Positions 57,829 through 64,000 of a stretch of DNA of 64,000 nt are shown in pieces. The notes below the pieces were generated by a model. That model was not told where the DNA came from. It was given only the letters and a program-made list of their open reading frames with translations, and did not search any database. The first letter of the stretch is position 1, and each line of letters begins with the position of its first letter. Source of the stretch: Burkholderiaceae bacterium (GTDB taxonomy: Bacteria > Pseudomonadota > Gammaproteobacteria > Burkholderiales > Burkholderiaceae_D); the NCBI GenBank assembly GCA_019232795.1, contig JAFANH010000107.1, positions 1 to 64,000 on the forward strand, written 5' to 3'. The translations under genes were made by a program, and so were the position numbers.

Positions 57829-58994
57829 AACAGCTGCGTTTTCTCCCTTCCAACGAGGTGCGGCTGCTGCACAACGGCGCCGAATTTTTCCCTTCTTTGA
57901 TCGATGCCATTGATCAAGCTGCCGTCGAAATATTCCTTGAGTACTACATTTATGCCGACGACGACGTTTCGGCCGACGTCAGCGATGCACTGGTACGCGC
58001 TGCCGCGCGCGGCGTCCGGGTGCATGTCATTTCCGACTGGTTGGGAACCGGGCGCCTGCATACCGCCTTGCTGAAGCAGAAGCTGGCAGGAACCGGCGTG
58101 CTGCACCGGACCTTCAATCCATGGTTTCGGCGCGGCATCGCCCGCACGCATCGCAAGCTGTGTGCGGTGGACCGTAAAGTCGGCTTCGTCGGCGGCATCA
58201 ACATCGTCGACGACATGTTTTCCGACGACGGCGTGTATCTGGCCCTGGCCGAGCCGCGCTGGGATTTCGCCGTGCGCATCGAGGGGCCATTGGCTGCGGC
58301 GATCCACAAGGAAATCGAAGCACAGTGGTTGCGCATGGGCAGTTTGAAGATCAAGGAGCGCATTGGCCTGTACCGGGAATTGCGCTCCGGCCCGCCGCTT
58401 GTTCAGGCCGGTATGGGCGAGGTATCGGCCGCACTGGTGGTGCGCGACAACTTGCGCAACCGGCGCACCATACAGCGCGCCTACCTGCAGGCCCTGGGAC
58501 ACGCGCGCAGGAAGGTCGTGTTTGCCAACCCCTATTTTGCGCCCGGGCGCAAGCTGCGCCGCGCCCTCGAGGCTGCGGCGGCGCGCGGCGTCGACGTCAC
58601 GGTACTGCTCGGGGTAGGGCAATTTCTCCTGCAGGACGCCGTTGCCCATTCGTTCTATCCGAAACTGTTGCGTGCCGGTGTCAAGATCGTCGAATACCGC
58701 AAGACGCAACTGCACGCGAAAGTCGCCGTGGTGGACGAGGACTGGACCACGGTCGGCTCCAGCAATTACGACGGCCTGAGCCTGTTCATAAACCAGGAGG
58801 CGAACGTGGTGATACGCGACGCGAAATTCGCCGTCGCCTTGCGCGCACAGATAGAGAAAGGCATTGCCGACGGTGTGGCAGTTCATCTGGCTGACTACGC
58901 CAATATCCGCTGGTACAAGCGGTTCTGGTATGGTGTGGCCTTCATGCTTTACGAAACCATCATCCGCGTCGCGACCTGGAGCAAGTACACGTGA
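57825..58994 (+). CDS. clsB: Phospholipase D-family cardiolipin synthase (ClsB-like)
   Basis: 389 aa enzyme of the PLD superfamily. Two HKD motifs are visible: HRKLCAVDRKVGFVGG (about residue 110) and HAKVAVVDEDWTTVGSSN (about residue 300). It would transfer phosphatidyl groups to form cardiolipin or phosphatidylglycerol. Begins at TTG (57825) overlapping the upstream stop by 4 bp, an uncommon start codon consistent with coupled translation. Hydrophobic segments are weak; a C-terminal membrane-type region is present. Confidence 0.88.
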   Translation: MKQLRFLPSNEVRLLHNGAEFFPSLIDAIDQAAVEIFLEYYIYADDDVSADVSDALVRAAARGVRVHVISDWLGTGRLHTALLKQKLAGTGVLHRTFNPWFRRGIARTHRKLCAVDRKVGFVGGINIVDDMFSDDGVYLALAEPRWDFAVRIEGPLAAAIHKEIEAQWLRMGSLKIKERIGLYRELRSGPPLVQAGMGEVSAALVVRDNLRNRRTIQRAYLQALGHARRKVVFANPYFAPGRKLRRALEAAAARGVDVTVLLGVGQFLLQDAVAHSFYPKLLRAGVKIVEYRKTQLHAKVAVVDEDWTTVGSSNYDGLSLFINQEANVVIRDAKFAVALRAQIEKGIADGVAVHLADYANIRWYKRFWYGVAFMLYETIIRVATWSKYT

Positions 58995-59374
58995 CCAAGC
59001 TGGAATCCGTCCGCATCGACAAATGGCTGTGGGCCGCGCGCTTCTTCAAGACGCGTTCGCTGGCTACCCATGCAGTCGAGTTGGGGCGCGTGCGTTTGAA
59101 TGAGGCGCGCGTCAAACCGGCGCGTAGCGTCAGGCCCGGCGATGTGCTTGACATCGACAACGGCTCTGTCGAGTGGCAGGTGCAGGTCATCGGTTTGGCC
59201 GAGGTGCGCGGCTCGGCGACGGTGGCGCAAACCCTGTATCGCGAAACTGAAGAAAGCATCGCCAAGCGCCAGGCGCAGGCCGAACAGCACCGTTATTACC
59301 AGGAGCCAAGTGCAGCCCTCAAGGGAAGACCTACCAAGCAGGCGCGCCGGCAAATGAATAAATCGGGGTTTTGA
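58991..59374 (+). CDS. hslR: S4-domain RNA-binding heat-shock protein Hsp15
   Basis: 127 aa protein with an S4 domain (RIDKWLWAARFFKTRSLA) and a basic C-terminal tail. Hsp15 binds 50S subunits carrying peptidyl-tRNA after stalling and helps recycle them. Starts at a GTG that overlaps the clsB stop by 4 bp. The length matches E. coli HslR. A stem-loop at 59393-59417 lies after it. Confidence 0.9.
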   Translation: MTKLESVRIDKWLWAARFFKTRSLATHAVELGRVRLNEARVKPARSVRPGDVLDIDNGSVEWQVQVIGLAEVRGSATVAQTLYRETEESIAKRQAQAEQHRYYQEPSAALKGRPTKQARRQMNKSGF

Positions 59375-59392
59375 CCCGATCCAAAATCGCCT

Positions 59393-59417
59393 TCTATTGC
59401 TGCGACGCAGCAATAGA
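59393..59417. repeat. Stem-loop downstream of hslR
   Basis: Arms TCTATTGCTG (59393-59402) and CAGCAATAGA (59408-59417) are perfectly complementary around a 5-nt loop. No T-tract follows, so it may be a Rho-dependent terminator aid or a binding site. Confidence 0.6.
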
Positions 59418-59453
59418 GCTTAGGCTCTAGTGGCACACCTCTAAAGTTCCAAG

Positions 59454-59493
59454 TTGACTTTCAGCTTTGGGTGCATAATAGTACGAGCGTTCG
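59454..59493 (+). promoter_or_regulatory. Promoter and possible TetR-type operator before the regulator gene
   Basis: TTGACT (59454-59459) and CATAAT (59474-59479, preceded by TG) give a promoter-like pair with a short 14-bp spacer. Immediately downstream CGAGCGTTCG (59484-59493) is an imperfect palindrome (8 of 10) of the size and place expected for autorepression. Confidence 0.45.
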
Positions 59494-59517
59494 ATTAGTC
59501 TTCAACAGTTTTTTACG

Positions 59518-60201
59518 ATGGGAATGAAAGTGGCAACCACGACTGCGCCGACCGCCCAGAAATTCATGCGCAAGGGTGAACTGACGCGCGCCGCGATACT
59601 GGATGTGGCGCTCGATCTTTCCTCGCGCGATGGCCTGGAAGGTCTGACCATCGGTTTGTTGGCCGACAAGATGAACATGAGCAAGTCCGGCGTGTTCGCG
59701 CATTTCGGTTCGCGTGAGGATTTGCAGATTGAAGTGGTGAAGCTCTACCACGAGCAATTCGAACAGGAAGTGTTTTATCCGAGCCTGAAAGAACCACGTG
59801 GCTTGCCGCGCCTCGAATCAATGTTCGAACGTTGGGTCAAGCGCGTCACGGTGGAAATCGCTTCGGGGTGCATCTATATCAGCGGCGCATTCGAATACGA
59901 CGACCGGCCCGGCGCCGTGCGCGATGAACTGCTGCACATGGTGCAGGCTTGGCAAGGAGCGCTGTTGCGTTGCGTGCAGCAGGCTGTTGACATGGGTCAT
60001 TTGCGCGCCGATACCGATCCGCAGCAAATCACCTATGAGATGTATGGCCTGATTCTGGCCCTGCATCACGACGCGCGTTTCATCAAACGGCCGGGCGCCA
60101 TAGACCGTGCGCAGATTGGTTTTGAACGCTTGCTCGAGGTGTACAAGAATCCGCAGTCGGCAAGGCAGGCTGCGGCCCAGAGCGCAAAAAAGTCGGCATA
60201 G
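59518..60201 (+). CDS. TetR-family transcriptional regulator
   Basis: 227 aa repressor. The N-terminal helix-turn-helix (about residues 20-66) includes RAAILDVALDLSSRDG, IGLLADKMNMSKSG and VFAHFGSREDL. The C-terminal part is a variable ligand-binding domain. Located next to acyl-CoA dehydrogenase and the HAD/ECH gene, so it is likely a fatty-acid-degradation repressor of the FadR/PsrA type, with an acyl-CoA effector inferred only from context. A TetR-like operator lies at its own promoter. Confidence 0.88.
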   Translation: MGMKVATTTAPTAQKFMRKGELTRAAILDVALDLSSRDGLEGLTIGLLADKMNMSKSGVFAHFGSREDLQIEVVKLYHEQFEQEVFYPSLKEPRGLPRLESMFERWVKRVTVEIASGCIYISGAFEYDDRPGAVRDELLHMVQAWQGALLRCVQQAVDMGHLRADTDPQQITYEMYGLILALHHDARFIKRPGAIDRAQIGFERLLEVYKNPQSARQAAAQSAKKSA

Positions 60202-60230
60202 GTCCCTGCTTGCGCTCAAACGTCAATCAA

Positions 60231-60279
60231 AAATCGCTTACAAATCGCTTATCAAATCGCGGTTATTAAATCGAGTTTA
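60231..60279 (+). repeat. AAATCG direct repeats upstream of the acyl-CoA dehydrogenase
   Basis: Four AAATCG units, the first two being AAATCGCTTA copies, follow at spacings of 11-14 bp (60231, 60242, 60254 and about 60268). They occupy the AT-rich gap before the ATG at 60297 and could bind a regulator. Confidence 0.4.
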
Positions 60280-60296
60280 CAAAACGGGAGAAAGTC

Positions 60297-62087
60297 ATGG
60301 GTCAATATAACGCACCACTGCGCGACATGCACTTCGTGCTGCATGAGCTGCTTCAGGTCGAGTCCGAGCTCAAGCAGCTGCCGGCACATGCCGAGGTCGA
60401 TGCCGACATCATCAATCAGGTGCTCGAAGAAGGCGGAAAGTTCACGTCCGAGGTGTTATTCCCGCTGAACCACGTAGGCGACCGCGAAGGCTGCAAGCTC
60501 GACAAGACGACCCACGTGGTCACCACGCCGACTGGCTTCAAGGAAGCCTACAAGCAATATGTCGAAGCGGGCTGGGCGGCGCTGTCTTGCGATCCCGAGT
60601 ACGGCGGTCAGGGCCTGCCCCTGGTGTTGAACAATTCGTTCTACGAAATGCTGAACTCCTCGAACCAGGCCTGGACCATGTATCCGGGTCTGTCGCACGG
60701 CGCCTACGAGTGCCTGCACGAGCACGGCACGCCGGAACAGAAGAACCTGTATTTGCCCAAGCTGGTCAGCGGTGAATGGACCGGCACGATGTGCCTGACC
60801 GAACCGCATTGCGGCACCGACCTCGGCATGCTGCGCACCAAGGCCGAGCCGCAGGCTGACGGTTCCTACAAAATCACCGGCGGCAAGATTTTCATTTCGG
60901 CCGGCGAACACGACATGGCCGAGAACATCGTGCACCTGGTGCTGGCGCGCCTGCCCGATGCCCCCAATGGCACCAAGGGAATTTCCCTGTTCATCGTGCC
61001 GAAATTCCTCCCGAATGCCGACGGCAGTCTCGGCGCGCGCAACGGCGTGACCTGCGGCGCGATCGAAGAGAAGATGGGCATCCATGGCAATTCCACGGCG
61101 CAGATCAACCTCGACGGCGCGCTCGGCTGGATGATAGGCCAGCCGAACAAGGGCTTGAACGCCATGTTCGTAATGATGAACGCAGCTCGCCTTGGCGTCG
61201 GCATGCAGTCGCTGGGCTTGACCGAAGTCGCATATCAAAACGCTCTGGCCTATGCCAAGGACCGTATCCAGTCGCGCAGCCTCACGGGCCCGAAGGCGCC
61301 GGACAAGCAAGCCGACCCCATCATCGTCCACCCCGACGTGCGTCGCATGCTGTTGACGGCGAAAGCCTATGCAGAAGGCGCGCGCGCTTTCTGCTCCTAT
61401 GTCGCGCTGGCCATCGACAAGGAATTGCACCACCCCGACGAAGAAGTGCGCAAGGATGCCGCCGATGAAGTGGCGCTGCTGACACCCATCATCAAGGCCT
61501 TCATCACCGACAATGCCTGGACCGCCACTTCGGAATCGATGCAGGTGCTGGGCGGCCACGGCTTCATCGCCGAATGGGGCATGGAGCAATACGTGCGCGA
61601 TGCGCGCATCAACATGATTTACGAAGGCACCAACACCATCCAGTCGCTCGACCTGCTGGGCCGCAAGATCTTGAGCGACAACGGCGCCAAGCTGCGCAAG
61701 TTCGGCGCCAAGGTGCAGGCCTTTGTTGAGGAAAACGGCACTGACGAAGCCATGAGCGAATTCATCACGCCCTTGGCCGACCTGGGCGAGAAAGTCACCA
61801 AGCTGACCATGGAAATCGGCATGAAGGCTTTCCAGAACCAGGACGAAGTCGGCGCCGCCGCCGTGCCGTATCTGCGCGTATGCGGCCACCTGGTCTATTC
61901 CTACTTCTTTGCCCGCATGGCAAAGATCGCCCTGGAAAAGCAGAACTCCGGCGACAACTTCTACACATCCAAGCTGGCCACGGCGCGTTTCTATTTCGCG
62001 CGCCTGCAGCCCGAAACTGCCATGCTGATCCGTCAGGCGCGTTCGGGATCGAAGAATCTGATGGAACTCGATGCCGAGTTGTTTTAA
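60297..62087 (+). CDS. Acyl-CoA dehydrogenase (large, with C-terminal extra domain)
   Basis: 596 aa FAD enzyme of fatty-acid beta-oxidation. Longer than the typical 380-aa enzymes: the conserved core (MCLTEPHCGTDLG, ITGGKIFISAGEHDMAE) is followed by the catalytic Glu region YEGTNTIQSLDLLGRKIL and a C-terminal helical domain typical of the large proteobacterial long-chain form. It oxidises acyl-CoA to enoyl-CoA. Placed between the TetR gene and the HAD/ECH gene, probably one operon. Confidence 0.93.
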   Translation: MGQYNAPLRDMHFVLHELLQVESELKQLPAHAEVDADIINQVLEEGGKFTSEVLFPLNHVGDREGCKLDKTTHVVTTPTGFKEAYKQYVEAGWAALSCDPEYGGQGLPLVLNNSFYEMLNSSNQAWTMYPGLSHGAYECLHEHGTPEQKNLYLPKLVSGEWTGTMCLTEPHCGTDLGMLRTKAEPQADGSYKITGGKIFISAGEHDMAENIVHLVLARLPDAPNGTKGISLFIVPKFLPNADGSLGARNGVTCGAIEEKMGIHGNSTAQINLDGALGWMIGQPNKGLNAMFVMMNAARLGVGMQSLGLTEVAYQNALAYAKDRIQSRSLTGPKAPDKQADPIIVHPDVRRMLLTAKAYAEGARAFCSYVALAIDKELHHPDEEVRKDAADEVALLTPIIKAFITDNAWTATSESMQVLGGHGFIAEWGMEQYVRDARINMIYEGTNTIQSLDLLGRKILSDNGAKLRKFGAKVQAFVEENGTDEAMSEFITPLADLGEKVTKLTMEIGMKAFQNQDEVGAAAVPYLRVCGHLVYSYFFARMAKIALEKQNSGDNFYTSKLATARFYFARLQPETAMLIRQARSGSKNLMELDAELF

Positions 62088-62100
62088 GTAAGCGCTGAAG

Positions 62101-62126
62101 CGATTACCGGTGAGTACCGGTAATCG
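62101..62126. repeat. Perfect 11-bp stem-loop before the HAD/ECH gene
   Basis: CGATTACCGGT (62101-62111) and its reverse complement (62116-62126) flank GAGT. There is no T-tract. It lies 14 bp after the acyl-CoA dehydrogenase stop and may attenuate or mark the boundary between the two genes. Confidence 0.6.
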
Positions 62127-62243
62127 GTCGGTAACAAAGATATGACAACATGGCTTGGCATCCCTGGTTGTACGTCGTTGCACATTGTTACGCTTAGTGG
62201 CCGACCGCCCACTTGCAAATTTTAAGTAAAGAGGTTAACTCCC

Positions 62244-64000
62244 ATGTCCAATTTCATCGTCAAAAAAGTCGCCGTGCTCGGCGCGGGCGTGATGGGTGCG
62301 CAGATCGCCGCGCACTGCGTCAATGCCAAGGTCCCCGTGGTGCTGTTCGACCTGCCGGCCAAGGAAGGTCCGAAGAACGGCATCGTGCAGCGCGCTATCG
62401 AAAACCTGAAGAAGCTGAACCCGGCGCCGCTCGGCAACAAGGATGATGCCGCACTGATCGAAGTCGCGAACTACGAAGACAATCTCGACGTCCTCAAGGG
62501 TTGCGACCTGATCATTGAAGCCATCGCCGAACGCATGGACTGGAAGCACGACCTGTATAAAAAGGTTGCGCCGCACATCGCGCCGAACGCAATCTTCGCT
62601 TCCAATACCTCCGGCCTGTCGATCACGGCCCTGTCCGAAGGTTTTGATGCCGAGCTGAAAGCGCGCTTCTGCGGCGTGCACTTCTTCAACCCGCCGCGCT
62701 ACATGCACCTGGTCGAACTGATTCCGACCGCGACCACGCGCCCCGAAATTCTCGATCAGCTCGAAGGTTTCCTGAGCTCTACACTGGGCAAGGGCGTGGT
62801 GCGTGCCAAGGATACGCCTAACTTCGTCGCCAACCGCGTCGGCGTGTTCGGCATGTTGGCCACCATCGCTGAAGCCGAGAAGTTCGGCTTGTCCTGCGAC
62901 GTGGTCGACGACCTGACCGGCAAGAAGCTGGGCCGCGCCAGCTCGGGCACTTTCCGCACCGCCGATGTGGTCGGCCTCGATACGCTCGGCCACGTCATCA
63001 AGACCATGCAAGACTTCTTGCCGAACGACCCGTTCGCTCCGATCTACAAGACGCCGGAAGTGCTGGCCAAGCTGGTGGCAGCCGGCGCGCTCGGACAGAA
63101 GTCGGGCGCCGGCTTCTACAAGAAAGTCGGCAAGGACATTTTGCGTATCGACGCGGCAACCGGCCAATACGTCGCCGGCGGCGCCAAGGCCGAAGACATC
63201 GTCGTGCGCATCCTGAAAGAGAAGGATCCGGTCAAGCGCATGAAAGCGCTGCGCGAATCGACCAATAACCAGGCGCAATTCCTGTGGGCGATCTTCCGCG
63301 ATTCCTTCCATTACGTTGCCGTTCATCTCGAGTCGATCGCCGACAATGCGCGCGATGTCGACTTTGCGATCCGTTGGGGCTTCGGCTGGAATCTCGGTCC
63401 GTTCGAATCCTGGCAAGCCGCCGGTTGGCAGCAGATTGCCACCTGGGTCAAGGAAGACATCGATGCCGGTAAAGCACTGTGCAATGCGCCGCTGCCGGCC
63501 TGGGTGTTCGATGGCCGCACTGGTGTCCATGCCGCCGACGGTTCCTGGTCGCCGGCCAAGAAAGCCAACGTCGGCCGCTCCGACTTGGCTGTCTATCAGC
63601 GCCAGGCCTTCCGCGCATCGGTATTGGGCGAAGGCTCAGCCGACGGCAGGACTGGCGGTACGACCATCCATGAAGACGACTCTGTACGTATCTGGCATCA
63701 GGGCGACGAGGTGCTGATCCTGTCGCTCAAGACCAAGATGCACGTGATCGGCCCGGGCGTGATCGACGGCCTGGCCAAGGCCGTGGCCGAAGCCGAGAAG
63801 AATTACAAGGGTCTGGTGATCTGGAACGCCGATGCGGCCGAAGGCGGCGCCTTCTCGGCCGGCGCCGACCTGCAGTCGATGCTGCCGCTGTTCATGTCGG
63901 GTGGCGTCAAGGCGATCGAACCGGAAGTGTCGCGCTTGCAGCAGGCGCACCAGGCGCTCAAATACGCAAACGTGCCCGTGGTTGCTGCCGTGGCCGGCCT
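62244..64000 (+). CDS. 3-hydroxyacyl-CoA dehydrogenase/enoyl-CoA hydratase (HAD-first), cut by window end
   Basis: At least 585 aa; the gene runs past base 64000. The NAD-binding LGAGVMGAQIAAHC, FASNTSGLSITAL and HFFNPPRYMHLVE of the 3-hydroxyacyl-CoA dehydrogenase come first, and an enoyl-CoA hydratase-like region begins near residue 500 (GGAFSAGADLQ). This order is reversed compared with E. coli FadB (hydratase first) and matches FadN-type enzymes. It carries out two consecutive steps of beta-oxidation after the acyl-CoA dehydrogenase next door. Start ATG 62244. Confidence 0.93.
   Translation, partial: MSNFIVKKVAVLGAGVMGAQIAAHCVNAKVPVVLFDLPAKEGPKNGIVQRAIENLKKLNPAPLGNKDDAALIEVANYEDNLDVLKGCDLIIEAIAERMDWKHDLYKKVAPHIAPNAIFASNTSGLSITALSEGFDAELKARFCGVHFFNPPRYMHLVELIPTATTRPEILDQLEGFLSSTLGKGVVRAKDTPNFVANRVGVFGMLATIAEAEKFGLSCDVVDDLTGKKLGRASSGTFRTADVVGLDTLGHVIKTMQDFLPNDPFAPIYKTPEVLAKLVAAGALGQKSGAGFYKKVGKDILRIDAATGQYVAGGAKAEDIVVRILKEKDPVKRMKALRESTNNQAQFLWAIFRDSFHYVAVHLESIADNARDVDFAIRWGFGWNLGPFESWQAAGWQQIATWVKEDIDAGKALCNAPLPAWVFDGRTGVHAADGSWSPAKKANVGRSDLAVYQRQAFRASVLGEGSADGRTGGTTIHEDDSVRIWHQGDEVLILSLKTKMHVIGPGVIDGLAKAVAEAEKNYKGLVIWNADAAEGGAFSAGADLQSMLPLFMSGGVKAIEPEVSRLQQAHQALKYANVPVVAAVAG

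Noticed and set aside
59393-59417. Rho-independent terminator after hslR
   Set aside because: The stem is good but no T-tract follows; listed only as a stem-loop.
60456-62183. 575-aa antisense open frame in the acyl-CoA dehydrogenase
   Set aside because: Same codon-bias artefact; it lacks any start context or motif.

Overview
The window is a chromosomal segment of a GC-rich beta-proteobacterium. Gene content and order (mutM/mutY, tpr-lolB-ispE-tRNA-Gln-prs-rplY-pth-ychF, ptsN-hprK-rapZ, ubiE-ubiJ-ubiB, and a 3-hydroxyacyl-CoA dehydrogenase with the HAD-first domain order) point to Burkholderiales, most likely Oxalobacteraceae (Herminiimonas, Janthinobacterium or Collimonas relatives). That placement is inferred from the look of the proteins, not from a search. 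I see no insertion sequence, prophage, integrase, CRISPR array or rRNA. Coding density is high and no gene-free stretch exceeds about 300 bases.

Layout. 0.2-5.6 kb: a Ser/Thr phospho-signalling cassette of PP2C phosphatase, FHA protein, CHASE2-type membrane receptor kinase and a second PP2C. Its intergenic gaps hold a family of long imperfect palindromes. 5.8-6.4 kb: an ArgO/LysE exporter with a bidirectional terminator. 6.4-9.1 kb: a secreted M1 aminopeptidase. 9.3-11.9 kb: ftsY-ftsE-ftsX on the minus strand. 12.1-13.8 kb: rsmD, coaD and a 2[4Fe-4S] ferredoxin. 13.8-16.1 kb: a diguanylate cyclase, a MOSC protein and a small conserved protein. 16.1-24.4 kb: a minus-strand run of TPR lipoprotein, lolB, ispE, tRNA-Gln, prs, rplY, pth, patatin-like protein and ychF. 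24.5-28.4 kb: mutM, a dynamin-like GTPase and mutY. 28.4-32 kb: a perfect 25-bp inverted repeat, a TonB-dependent receptor and a lone periplasmic binding protein. 32-34.4 kb: a YbdK-type ligase coupled to a Kef-like antiporter. 34.5-37.5 kb: ptsN-hprK-rapZ plus a free-standing LON-domain protein. 37.7-40.8 kb: ilvA, a queuosine-precursor transporter and queF. 41-45.8 kb: a giant FAD/Fe-S oxidoreductase, a HIT protein and a DUF971 protein. 45.9-49.5 kb: ubiE-ubiJ-ubiB and a TPMT-like methyltransferase. 49.7-53.5 kb: a polyamine-type ABC transporter. 53.6-59.4 kb: an FmdB zinc ribbon, a DUF502 membrane protein, aspS, a nudB-like gene, then a coupled trio of ybhP-like, clsB-like and hslR genes. 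59.5-64 kb: a TetR regulator, an acyl-CoA dehydrogenase and a trifunctional-type beta-oxidation protein cut by the window end.

How genes work together. Clear functional groups are cell division and SRP targeting (ftsYEX), oxidised-guanine repair (mutM/mutY), outer-membrane lipoprotein and isoprenoid supply (lolB/ispE), translation (tRNA-Gln, rplY, pth, ychF, aspS, rsmD), PTS-Ntr regulation (ptsN/hprK/rapZ), ubiquinone synthesis, queuosine, and fatty-acid degradation. Less explained items are the palindromic repeats with covarying arms, the dynamin-like GTPase translationally coupled to mutY, the YbdK-ligase/antiporter pair, and the patatin inserted between pth and ychF. Sequence features also predict a non-discriminating AspRS, which implies tRNA-dependent Asn synthesis. 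No wholly new multi-gene system stands out. The palindrome family and the mutM-dynamin-mutY unit are the best candidates for new biology.
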